Assembly: GCA_964007475.1 (NCBI GenBank)
Contig: OZ023275.1
Location: 11,573,829-11,637,828 of the forward strand
Length of the DNA: 64,000 nt
Reading direction: 5' to 3'
Source: Hybos culiciformis
Lineage: Eukaryota > Arthropoda > Insecta > Diptera > Hybotidae
Of this stretch, positions 51,401 through 63,194 are shown piece after piece. Both the position numbers and the translations under genes were made by a program. Position 1 is the stretch's first letter; each line of letters opens with the position of its first letter. The notes under the pieces are model-generated. The model made no database searches, was not told where the DNA came from, and saw only the letters and a list, made by a program, of their open reading frames with translations.

Positions 51401-52466
51401 AATTTTGAATTAAAATAAGTACGAAAATGCATTTTAATATTTTTGGAACCAAACATCCCACTTTTCCAGGTGAATTTTCTATATGTATATTTCGCGCAAA
51501 AAATGGTTAACTATGTTTTTACTTCCTTTAATAAAAATTACTTGGAAACTTCTTAAGTACTTCTTGCAAAACATTTTTTTAAAGACATTTTTCTTTTTTT
51601 CTTTTGATATTATAACAAGGATACAGTTTTTTTTTCATCTAACTAAGCTATTTTTAAATAACATTATTATTACGAAAAAACTATGAAATTTCATGCTTTC
51701 CATAATGTGTAATTAAAAGTTTATTCTTATATAGGTACCTTACCTACATAACATTAAATTACATTTTACAAGAAAATTTTCTGGGGAAATTTATTAACTA
51801 TTTTTTTTTTGTCTCACTGAAAAAACTAGAAATTTTTATTAACTTAAAAGAATATTTTAATCAATTTAAAAGAGATTCAAGAATATCAAAGCATTGTCTA
51901 ATACCTGGGACTTTCTTGAAAAAATTAAAGCATTTAACACTAATAACAAGTTGAAGAAAAAAGTGCAAAAAAAATATATCTTCCTAGTTTTGTAAAAAAT
52001 GTTTCTTCGTTCAAATTTTCTATTTCCATATTATTATGATTTCTGTGAAGCACGTGTTTCAAATTTTAGTTTCTTTACACAAATAAAAGAATGTACGCAT
52101 ATATCGCAATGAGATTTTTAATCATTAAATATGAGATGATAGGCATAATTACTAAAAAAAAATAACACATTATTACCATAAACTTGATATAAATTTGGGC
52201 AATAATGTTATTGTTGAGAGCAAGGCGCCAAAATTTCTTCAAAAAATATTTAAGAAATAAATAAATCGCCAGCTAATATTATTTCAACATAATAATTAAA
52301 ATACAAGTTAATAACAAAAAAAAAATTGGGTTTTTAAACAAAACAAAAATTTAAAAATTTTCCACAAATCCCATAGATTATAACCATTGAGCATAATACA
52401 TTCTGTTTTCCCTCGTTTTATGAAATAAACAATTTTACCTGTTAGTGGTTACTTGTAGAGCGATAT
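45411..52466. other. Non-coding AT-rich DNA
   Basis: No gene, RNA or complete mobile element was recognised. Open frames at 45,566-45,811, 45,936-46,121 and 51,483-51,686 are low-complexity and lack domains. GTTAGGTTAGGT at about 50,306 is an isolated pair of TTAGG-like units. Confidence 0.55.
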
Positions 52467-52475
52467 AAATAAATT

Positions 52476-53004
52476 GGCACAGTGAAATCAGGCCGCGTGA
52501 AATAAGGCCGCGATAGGTTTTTTGTTGCGGTCTTATTTTATTTTGAAAAATGAAATAAGACCGCCAAAAAATCTTCGCGTCCTTATTTTATTTTGAAAAA
52601 TGAAATAAGAACGCGACAAAAAAAAAATTATCGGAGGTCTAATTTCATTTTTATAAATGAAGTAAGGCCGCGTAATCTTGTGAGGTGAGCACACAGGGCA
52701 AAGGCAGTAGGGCGGTTGGTCAGTGGGATTTGCTGCCCCTGCCCTGTGTGCTCACCTCACAAGATTTTTTATCGAGGTCTTATTTCATTTCGAAACATGA
52801 AATTACAACACGGCCTTATTTCATTTATAAAAATGAAATTAGCCCTCCGATAATTTTTTTTTGTCGCGGTCTTATTTCATTTTTCAAAATGAAATAAGGC
52901 CGCGATGATTTTTTTTGCGGTCTAATTTCATTTTTCAAAATGAAATAAGACCGCAACAAAAAATCCTCGCGGACTTATTTCACGCGGCCTTATTTCCATC
53001 CCCC
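52476..53004. mobile_element. GC-rich fold-back element, 9-bp target duplication
   Basis: The 529-bp element is flanked by a perfect AAATAAATT on both sides (52,467-52,475 and 53,005-53,013). Its terminal inverted repeats share AGGCCGCGTGAAATAAG. Almost the whole body is one nested inverted repeat of units such as GAAATAAGACCGC, each itself a small hairpin (TTATTTCATTTT...AAAATGAAATAA). A 27-bp perfect stem sits at the centre (52,674-52,700 with 52,740-52,766). A 9-bp duplication with long inverted repeats suggests a Mutator-like or Foldback-type element. No transposase. The 70-codon frame at 52,685-52,897 is a by-product of the repeats. Confidence 0.88.
52674..52766. repeat. Central 27-bp perfect stem of the fold-back element
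   Basis: The left arm, beginning AATCTTGTGAGGTGAGCACA, and its exact reverse complement enclose a 39-nt GC-rich loop. It is the most GC-rich stretch of the window and the axis of the surrounding inverted repeat. Confidence 0.95.
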
Positions 53005-53013
53005 AAATAAATT

Positions 53014-55540
53014 AATAGTATGTTATATATAATATTATAAACTTATGCGATTATCTGTAAAAGTATATGTACAATATCTACATACATAATAATTGGAAAT
53101 ATTTTCAAACAATTTCAAACTTCATGCAACATTTTTGATTCAATTTAAAAATTGCGATTGTAACTTACCGCAGTTGTTTTCCCCAAAATGCTTGATTATT
53201 ATGTACGAGTTTTTTTTTTAAGGAAAACAATACCCAAGAATTATTATGAAGAAAACTGTTTAAACTTATATAAAGTTTTAAGTAATTTGAATAATATTTT
53301 CTACGGATTTATATCCCTTTGTTCGTGCAATGTGATTTTGCTTTTTATAAATAAACTAAAAATTTCCTTTTATCTTTCAACGTATTACACAAAGTACATA
53401 CCACGGAAAATATTATTGTGAATGATAATGAAATACACATGAATACAAATTACGTATATATACAGAACATAAAACTTTCACGTGGTATTATTTAAAAAAA
53501 AAAAAATCTTTCCCAAAGTAGTACATATATGAAAATGAAGCAACAAGTTTATTTAAAGAAAATGTTGTTGCGGAAAAACATAAAATTTTTTTATTTACAT
53601 ATAGATTGTTTTGAATGTTTTCATCCTATGAAATCGAAAAAATTCCAAGTTCTATATAATTTATATTAATATCAAATTATACTATACTATTGAAATTTTC
53701 ATTTTTCGCAATTATTTAATTTATCCCTTGAATTTAATTCTCTAATAATGTTCGGACTTCCATAATCATAAGGCGCAGCATAATTTAAATATATTTTCTA
53801 CACTAAAATACACATTATTAAGTATACAATCATAATAACAACATTCGTATTCTAAGCTTAAGTCTATAATTATTAACTACTTATAACTACGGTGACATAA
53901 TCAAATCTAATTTAACATTCATAATCATCAAGTTAAAAATTGCAATTTGTTTTTTTTAATATTATTGACCTTAATTTAAACAGTTTTAATTTGTAAAAAA
54001 AAAAAGTCTAAAAATAAAAATATTTCAAATGAAATAATTATTAAAAAAAAAAATAGACGTTTTTATATTTTGTATAATTTTTTAATATATTAACTTTCAA
54101 ACTTTTCGAATAAATTAAACTTTTTATGAAAGAAATTTGTGAAAAGTATTTTGCGTAAAAAATTGGATTAAATACTTTGTTTATGTTCCAAATATAAATA
54201 AAGTTTTATTGACATTAAGAAAATTATAGAACTTTTTTTTTTCTAGATTCATAAAAAAATTTAAACAATAATATTGTGAGCATTCCATATCGAAAACAAA
54301 GGAAAATATTTTTTTTTATTTTCTAATTTTCCTCCATTTTCATTTATCCCATGTTTTCTTACATGCTTAGTAATGTAAAAATAATACTTAAATTCAAATT
54401 TACTTAATACGCTGTCGTAGATCCGTGTATGCTTAGATCAATTTAGTCATCAAATGGTATACATATACTTATATAGAATGTCAAACAAATATTTATAAAA
54501 TTAATAAATAACTTTGATGGCAATTATTTTACACATTTTCGACAACATTTAGCAGTTATATAGAAGACATAAGACGAAACCATTGCCATTGTTATTATAA
54601 CAAATAATAACGATCCCATTTTAAAAACATTAAAATTTCATAATATTTATTAAAAAGTTTTAACAGGATTTTTTTTTAATAAGGAATCTGGCATCATTTT
54701 TATTTTGTTATAAATAAATAATCTAATAATATGGGTATCATCAGTAAAACTAAATCAATCGATTTCAGTTTAATGAATTATTGGTCCTATTAGATTCTGG
54801 TGAAATAAACTGCATCTTAAATGGATATCCTCTTCGATCTTTATTTTGTATAGGGAAATACGCAGTTCGAGTAATAATAACAAGTCATTTGTTTACAAAG
54901 TTTATTTTTTCAAAGTTGGAATTTCTGATTTCACTTCTATTTATAAAGTCAAATATTAGTTAAATCAATAATTTGATGTTAAAACGCAAAAATAATCTAT
55001 ATTGTGGTATTTGGTGGATAAAATATAAATGAGATTATATCATCATGAGTTTTTAAATTTTCAAGGAAAAATTATATGAGGATTAAAATTAATTGTGGAA
55101 CAAAATATTTATCTAACATACAGACGTCTACAAATAACATTTATTATATTTTTATTAATTTATCACTTTGAAAATGAATTCAAGACAGTTTTATCAATAT
55201 TGACACATGATTTAAAGTAGGAGTATATTTAATACAAATACTATATTATATAATTTTCAAAGCAAAACAATATATATTCAGATGACAACGAAAATTTCTG
55301 AAATTAATATTTATAATATCATTATGATATCTTTCATAACTTGCATAACTTGTGTTTGTAACAAAGAGAATAATGAAAATTATGTTGCTTAACAGCTTAA
55401 CATAAAAAAATCAGGACTCAAATTTAAATCATAAATTCGAACTTTCGAAAATAATTATAAATTTGTTAGAAAAGTAAAAAAATCTGCTCTGTTTGATGAC
55501 TCTTTGCACCTATTTCTTTGTCGACTTGACGACTTCTTTT
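53014..55540. other. Non-coding AT-rich DNA before the right duplication copy
   Basis: No gene or complete element was recognised. The frames at 53,188-53,421 and 54,781-54,963 show no domain. The last ~60 bases (TGACTCTTTGCACC, TTGTCGACTTGACGAC) are GC-richer and abut the point where similarity to base 1 of the window begins. Confidence 0.5.
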
Positions 55541-58223
55541 TTTAACCTCATTCATGTGAAAATTTTATTATGTTCATAATTTTTAAATATTCAGTGAATG
55601 TTTTTTCAAATCAAATTTCCATACAACAACACTGGTACTGAGGAAAATAAAATTTATAACAGATTTCTTTTTTCTCATAAAATACAAAGAAATAATAAAA
55701 TAATTATAATTACAAATTATTTCTTGTTATGATTTTTATAAATTTTTTATTCACCAATTACCACAATATTTTAAAAATTTTTTATTCAATTTTACAATCT
55801 CATATAATGTAATCAAAATATTTTAAGATTTTTTTTAATAAAATTTATGTAAAATTTTAATGGGTCCTTGTTATATTTCTTTAAGATTTTCCAAGGTTAT
55901 ACATAGAATTTAATATTTGGTCACGAGGTCATGGAATTTTATCAGTCTACAATTTTATCAGTTTATACGAAAATACACAAAAATTTCTCTGCAATGTTTG
56001 TACTTTAATAGAACAAAAATTGCTGTACTATATACATGTGTAATTACGCAAATATAACTAGCGACAAACTTAAATTTTTATCATAGGACAAAAAATTTAA
56101 TAAATTTTCACTCACTGTCATTAAACTAAATTTTTTCCATTTTAAATTTTTAATTTTTCTCAATGTTATCCAAGAATTTATTTCTATTAAGACACTTCTT
56201 GTAATTGTAGCACGTAACGTCCATTAAGACAAGTATTGTGTTACACGGTAAAAGTGAAATAGAAATAATATTATTCTTAACGCAAACTGAAAGTGAAATA
56301 AAAATGAAAAAGATCCTTTGTCAATTATGAAACAAATTCTATACCAAATATTAATTTTCCTTATCAATAGAATTTTAGATTTTTTTTACGAGTATATTCA
56401 ATTATATTTCAGATTTTAATACAATATCAAGCTTATTTAAATGCTAATTAATATTAACATTTCATAACATTTAAATTTTTCACTTTCATTTTCAGATTTA
56501 AAACTTTATATAATTTGTTTCCCTATATCTTTGGAAAAAAAAAGATATGCGTATTTGTTAAAGAATTTTTTTGTCGAAAATATTTAAAGAACAAAAGCTA
56601 AAATAAAATTAAATTACCTGTGACAGAATATTTTTTTTTTTTGTCAACCTAAAAAAAAATTTTAAACTTTTGTCCTTTTGCGCTTTTAATTCGTTCATTT
56701 ACAAACGAAAAATAAAAGAACTATCTAAACTTCTATATAATTGTGTATTTTCTCTTAAGGTTCATTAAGGTTCAAAAAATTTGAATGAAAACAGTATAAT
56801 TTTCCTTTATATATAATTTATATTTAAATCAACCATGAAAATAATTTGTTACTTGTCTTGTAAAAAAAAGAAAATCTATAATATATTTTTCACTGGTTGT
56901 ATTGCATTGGTTGTAAACACATTGTACATATATTTAAAAAAAAATATGATATTGAAAAAATTTACAAATCTGTCAATACAAGTGATGACTCCTACATGTC
57001 TGAATAAATACAATGTGTGGCAACCAATTTTTGCTAACAATTGATCAAAAATTGAAATTAAATCTTTTTTTTTTTCATTTTCATGAGCCTGTAACTGAAC
57101 CAATAAAACACTTAGCTAAACAATTTTAAATTTCACTTTTAAAATGTTGGTTTGACATAAAAAAAATAAAATAATCAATAAATTGTGTAAATATTGAAAT
57201 TTCTATCAATCAAAATTTATTTATTTTTTTTTTTAAATCATTATAAAAAAATTAAATAGAAATCGGGGTACTTAATAATAAAGAAATTGACGCCAGCTTA
57301 CTTAAATATATAAAATTTCAATCACTTAAAATCAATTAACTTAATTTTGAACCCTATAGTTGAGACTAGTAGAAATTCATGAATTCATTTTCACTTATTT
57401 AATTTTCGTTTTTTTTGTGCCTTGGTTTGATCCATCCATGCTACTTTTGAACCATTATCTCAATCCAACTATATTCATTCCAAGTTTAAAGCAAACTCAG
57501 TACGTAAATGTAAGTATAGTCTGAAGATTTTATTTACACAATTCATTATTTACATTATTTTCGTTTAATTTTCTTTATGAAAAATAAGAATTGAGGACAA
57601 AACTAGAAAATAGAAAGGAAAACATTTTTTTATCTAATATATCCTAAAACTTTATCTTCTAAAAACTTCTTAAACAAATTATATAGTTGAATGCGATTTT
57701 GTTGCATAACTAAATGGAATTGGAAGTAAAATCATGAGAAAATAAATAAAGGTACTTAACAAACTTAAAATAAACAAAAAACTACTGAAAACTTATCGTG
57801 TTCCTAATTTTCCAAAAAGTATTTTCCGCATTTAAAATTCTGTATCTAAGAATATTATAAAATCAATTTTTAAACACGTTAGGTTAACTAGCTTAGTACG
57901 AAAAGTATGATATGATGTTTTATAATATTTTTGAAACAGAAAATAAGGCAGAACGTGTAACTTAAGAAAAATGCGGAAATAAATTAATTGTGAAAAGGCC
58001 ACTCTTCCAATTGGATTGCGACCACTTCATAAAAATTGTTTTTTCTAGATCTTGTGATCTAACCACTGGATTTTTTTTGTGGATTTGAATGAACGATGAA
58101 GTTTATAAGAACAATCCAATAAGAATTGATGAACTTAAAACCAACATTGAAAAAGAAATTTGTGCTATTGAACATCAACTATGACAAAATGTAATTGACA
58201 ATTTTGTTAGAAGATTTTTTTTT

Positions 58224-58394
58224 TTTATTAAAGTTACCAAATCACTAGGATACCTTTTATACTTAAAGAAGTATGGATTTGGTAATGGGGACAGGAAGTT
58301 TAGACGGGATTTAAAAGTGGGACAGTTAGTAGGTAATCATGTACATTCTTCTAAAAGCGGCGCAAGTCGTAAGTCAAACGTCCGCCAGCTGTCA
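58224..58394. other. Unassigned insertion in the right copy
   Basis: About 170 bp, GC-richer than its surroundings, is present here and absent at the matching site near 2,695-2,720. It contains TTACCAAATC and, about 45 bp on, GATTTGGTAA as an inverted pair, followed by a stretch ending GTCCGCCAGCTGTC. No coding frame, target duplication or family recognised. Confidence 0.55.
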
Positions 58395-58572
58395 TTTTTA
58401 ATTATATTAAACTTTGGGCCCTTTCCAATATATATTTCAATTAAAAGATTCCGAAATTTTCATTCAAATGATAAGTTTTATTTAAAATAAAACAAAAAAC
58501 CTTATTGAAAGACTTTTTACATATATGTACATACATAAAACATATTGATATTTTTTCTATAAGTATCTATAA

Positions 58573-59211
58573 CATAGGTGGCCATAACGTGGCTCGCGAG
58601 CCGCATGTGGCTCTTGAAGTCGATTGGAATGGATCATATGCACATTTCGTAATAATTCCTGTAAGAAAACTCTCTATTCTCGTTTAGATATTCTCGTTTA
58701 CATATTCTCGTTTACATATTGCGAATTTTTTTAACAAATTTTAATTTTGACAAATTTAACCACAACTTAACTTAACGAAATTTAAAACGCCTACTAATAT
58801 ACACCAGCAAAAAAGTTTAACTTTAAACTGATTCACTTTAAAATTAGATGAACAGTTAAATTTGAAAAAAAAAACTATTTAACTCCTACTAATTTACGCA
58901 AAAAAAAATGTTTCAGTTTAAATTAAAAATTTTAACTGATTCACTTTAAAATTAGATTAATCCTATATATGAACTGGTTTTTTTGAAAGTGGTATAAGTC
59001 CATTTTTTCATGTATCATTTTTTCATGTAAATATGGAGAGAAGGTGGCAATATCTTACTAAAATTACCATTAACTCAAATTTTTTAAAAAGTGGACTTAT
59101 ACCACTTTCAAAGAAAACAGCTCATATATGTATAATACAAATTATAAATGGCTCTTTAAAATATTAATTCATAAATTTGGCACCCAAAGTTAGTGTAGCT
59201 GGCCACCCCTG
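58573..59211. mobile_element. Non-autonomous hAT element, 639 bp, right copy only
   Basis: Ends are CATAGGTGGCCA and TGGCCACCCCTG (read inward, CAGGGGTGGCCA), and GTGGCTCGCGAGCCGCATGT lies just inside the left end. A perfect 8-bp duplication, ATCTATAA, flanks it (58,565-58,572 and 59,212-59,219). The left copy of the duplication has an uninterrupted site at about 2,850. Inside are two direct copies of CTGATTCACTTTAAAATTAG and a nested hairpin. No transposase; the 60-codon frame at 58,505-58,687 reads across the element edge and is not a gene. Confidence 0.95.
58964..59131. repeat. Inverted repeat nested in the hAT element
   Basis: CTATATATGAACTG...TTTGAAAGTGGTATAAGTCCA on the left is mirrored by GTGGACTTATACCACTTTCA...CTCATATATG on the right. 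Arms are about 40 bp with a 90-bp spacer. This is probably a separate small MITE inserted in the hAT element. Confidence 0.85.
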
Positions 59212-60850
59212 ATCTATAAATATGGCAAATATACAATTTCGCACTATCAGTTTTAATTTACATAATTAAGTACAATCTCCTAAAACATTTTTCTTTATGC
59301 ATCCTAGGAATTACATAAATAAAGTTAAAGCTAAATTAAGTCAAAAATTAAAATAAAAATGTTTTCCATAGATCATGTATGTAAATTTAGTGAAGTCTGC
59401 CTATTCATTGCGAAATAAATATAAATTTCTTTTTTAGCATACACGCATTTAAATCATATCATAAAAAATAAACAATTTCCTGTAATTTTAACATTTTCCA
59501 TTATTTTATGTAAATTTATTTTTTATTTTTTGTTCCAAAAAAAAACTTTTTTTTTGTGTAATAAATAGATAATGTATTTTTTTTTTTTTTTGTGTCTATG
59601 AAATTTATTTTCTTCACTTAAAAATTTTTACAAAATGAAAATCTTAACGTCTACATATAAATTAAGGCAAATGAAATCGTACTAGAAGCATGATTATTTA
59701 TATAATGAACAAGATAATTTATGATTTTCTCATTATTATAAAATGCCTTGTTTAATTTATGCTTACATTGAATCAATTTCCAAGTTATTCCCATTTATTT
59801 TTTTTTATTTTCCTTCCATCAACAAAAAAAAAAATACGAAATAAATGAACATAACAAAGCAAAAGAAAATATATCTGCTTAAGGATGTTAATAATACATT
59901 TATAAACGACAATCATGATTGCACTGTGGTATTATACGAAACCCAAAACATTGATATATTATTCCGTACACATTCGGACTAATTGAGCAAGCTATTTCTT
60001 ATGGGTTTGGTGTCAGCCAATACCAAAATTTGTAAAATATCATCACCATACTAATTGTACTTACATAACATTACATAAGATTGTTGATGCATCGACAGAA
60101 TATCATGATTTGCATATATATATAAAAATTAGATATATATAAAAATATTTACTTCTTATGTATTAATAGAATAATAAGTGACTTTCATTTAATATAAATT
60201 TCTTCTGATGATAAACATTATTTGGTTATACATATTAATGTAAAATTTAATATCTTAACAATATTAATTTCTTTCAATATTATAATTCATTAAACCAAAA
60301 ATTATTTGTCAAAAAATCAATTGTTTTTTTAACAATCAAACTTACTTTCCGAATATTGATTAGATTAACTTTGAGTAGTAGCCTAGTAAAATATAAAATC
60401 AAGCGATATTTGCATTCATATGTAATTATTTTTAATAAATTGAGATAATTTTTATATCATTATCATTAACTTTTTGGCAGCGAAATAAATATTTTAAATA
60501 AGTTAAAAATTTAAGTTTTTTTTATGAGACATCTTACCCAAATGATCCTTCCGAAAGGCTTTCATAATAAACGCTCACTAAGTTTATAATATGTTGATAT
60601 GGTATCACTAATGAGAAGGATTTTCATGCTCGAAATACCGTATGCAGATATTGGATATGCTTATATACAAAATGAGAGCTCAAAAAAAATTTTTTTTAAT
60701 CCTTGGAGATTTTATTATGGAAGATTAGAAGAAGAATATTTTTATTTATGTATACCACATAGCTAATATATACCATACGTTTAGACAAAAAAAAACAATT
60801 TATAAACTTTTTATAGAAAACAATAAGTTCATAAAATAAAATTATATATA

Positions 60851-61717
60851 GTACGATTCAAATCACTTGTCATATTTTAATATAAAGTTATCCCTTTCCA
60901 TTAAAAAAATTTTGTCTGTTTTGTGATTTTCTCCTACGTATCAAATATTTTAGTTTCCGTGATTAAAAAAGAGCTTTTCATATTTCAAAAGTTTCAAAAA
61001 TGAAGCACACAATTTCGTTTTTAAAATAAAATTTATATTTGCAATTTAATAAACTTCAATAAAAACCAAATGCTTACTTTTGTTCTATAGAACTGTATTA
61101 CCACGAAAAAACATTTTTTTCATGAAAAATTAATTAATAATTTCAGTATTTTTGTATATTTGCACAGCAATAAATGTTTTTATCTAAATTCCTATTAAAA
61201 TTTACTAATAATATGTAAATTATATATAATTTAGTTGATCAAAAAATTTTAAGAAAATGAATACGTATTTATTAAATTTAAAGTTTTTTATATGAAGTAA
61301 ACTATTTTAAGGATCACATTTGTAAAATTAAAATAAAATTTTAATCAGTGTTGCAAAATGAAATATTTTATTGTTTTGTAGAACTTTTTTTTAATTTTAA
61401 TTTTTATATATTTCAAATAATATAAATAAATATTATAATATAAAATTTTAGGTACTAACTAGCCTACTGTACAATTTTAGAAAATTTCAAAAGGTAACAA
61501 TATGAGTAAAAAATTAAAATATTTAGTGCCCTTCTAATCACAGAAGTATAAGGACGTAATGACTATCGAAATTTTTTTTCTTGAAAACTCAGATAAACTT
61601 GTGTGAGCCAGAAAGAGAAAAATATACAAAACAATTTATAAAAAAAGCTTAAGCCAAAATTTTATTAAAATTTTACCCTCCCTTAAAAGCACATAGGACA
61701 AGTGATTTGAATCGTAC
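60851..61717. mobile_element. TA-flanked TIR element, 867 bp, right copy only
   Basis: Starts GTACGATTCAAATCACTTGT and ends with its exact reverse complement (at least 21 bp). TA is present on both sides (60,849-60,850 and 61,718-61,719). The left copy reads straight through at about 4,480 (AAATTATATACATATCG), so this is an insertion. TA target plus short perfect TIRs fits a Tc1/mariner-type non-autonomous element. The interior is AT-rich with no transposase frame. TIRs identical at every base suggest a young copy. Confidence 0.93.
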
Positions 61718-63132
61718 TATACATATTGATATTTTCATAATCATTATTTTTTATAGGATCTTGTGTTTCATTTAGAAAATTGCTGCTTTTTAAATTTAAT
61801 AATAAAATTAGGATAGACAATAACAGGTTAAAATTTTGGTATTAAAAGTAGATAATATTCTAAATTGAGACCAGTCAGTGGCAGAAATAATATAATATCT
61901 GTATGTGAAGACAAACTTCACAACAACAAGTTTTTTAATTAACATAACCGTGAACATATATTCATAAGACAATAATCAAAATTCATTTATTTAACATAAT
62001 TATTTTGGAGATTATCTTATTATGTATGTTCCAATTCTACCTCAATAAAATCAAATTACTTCTACTGCTCATACTAAACTATAAATATGAATGCATTTTT
62101 TGGTAAAAGTATTTTTAATTTAAAATATAATTTTTAAAAATTTTCCTAATTTTTACAAAATCCGTAAGTTTATAAAAATTTCTTAAGTTATAAAACATAC
62201 AAATTATATGTAGACTTCCCATGCATAAATTTTATTTACAAATAATATCTACAAAAGTTATCTTTATTACTTTTACTTTACTAACAATCTGCCAAGTTTA
62301 CCTATTTCAAACTAAACTTCTTATAAAATGACATTTTGACTTTTTATTTTTTTGATTACTTCAAGAGATTTAACACAAATTGATATTCAATTATCAAATT
62401 TGACATTTTTAATGAAAGTTTAGGAAAAGAATGTGTTAGATGATTAGTGTTGTGTATGTAAGATAAACATAAATCTTAAAAATACTTTTTTATTTATTTT
62501 ATGTGTATGAGAAAATATAATATTTATTATTTTTGATAGCTTTGTAAACATCATTGATTTATATTTTTAATAGATTCTATTTATATTTCGATTTCCTTAA
62601 TAAAAAAATTAATTTTTCTCCTCATTAAACATAAATGGTCAGGGTAAGTTTATCGTAAAACAAAATTATTTCCATAACAAATATTATCATTAATAACTTA
62701 ACCGCTGAATCGAAATGGTTATAGGTTAGTAGAAATTTTGATACGATGCTACCTTAGAAACAGGTTTGAAATTAAATCGTTTTCTGATAAAATGTTGTGG
62801 CTTTTGACCTTTGTTGTTGCGTTTGAACTTTGATTTCAAAATATAATAATAAAACAAGACAGCTAAAGATTATCCAGGAGAATAGCTAGTTTTTTTTGTT
62901 ATTTATTCTGCAAAAATTTCATATTTTTACAAAATGAAGAGCTTTTCAAAATATATAGGTCGAGTACGAATGCGGAAGTCATGCCTAAATTAGATTTTTT
63001 TTGTATTATTGGTTTTTGGTCCAGCATGAAAAATATCCATGTTTAAGAGTGTAATTTCAGGTCAATTTTGAATTCCAATTTTGCACGTTAGGTCGACCTT
63101 TATCAACAAAAGTCTGTCCGCGTCTGCTATAC

Positions 63133-63194
63133 AGTATACGATTTACTGCTATACAGTATATGATTTACAGTATATGATACAGTATATGATTTAA
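63133..63194. repeat. Short imperfect tandem repeat
   Basis: Four to five units built on ATACAGTATATGATTTAC, with small variations, stand where the left copy has ACACACACAAACAGTG-type sequence (about 5,920-5,940). It is a local expansion specific to this copy. Confidence 0.8.

Noticed and set aside
52685..52897. 70-codon open frame rich in Arg, Ser and Ile
   Set aside because: It lies wholly within the hairpins of the fold-back element and reflects the repeated units, not a protein.
58505..58687. 60-codon frame with a 'VAREPHVALEV' stretch
   Set aside because: The stretch is the hAT element's GTGGCTCGCGAGCC end read as protein, and the frame crosses the insertion boundary.
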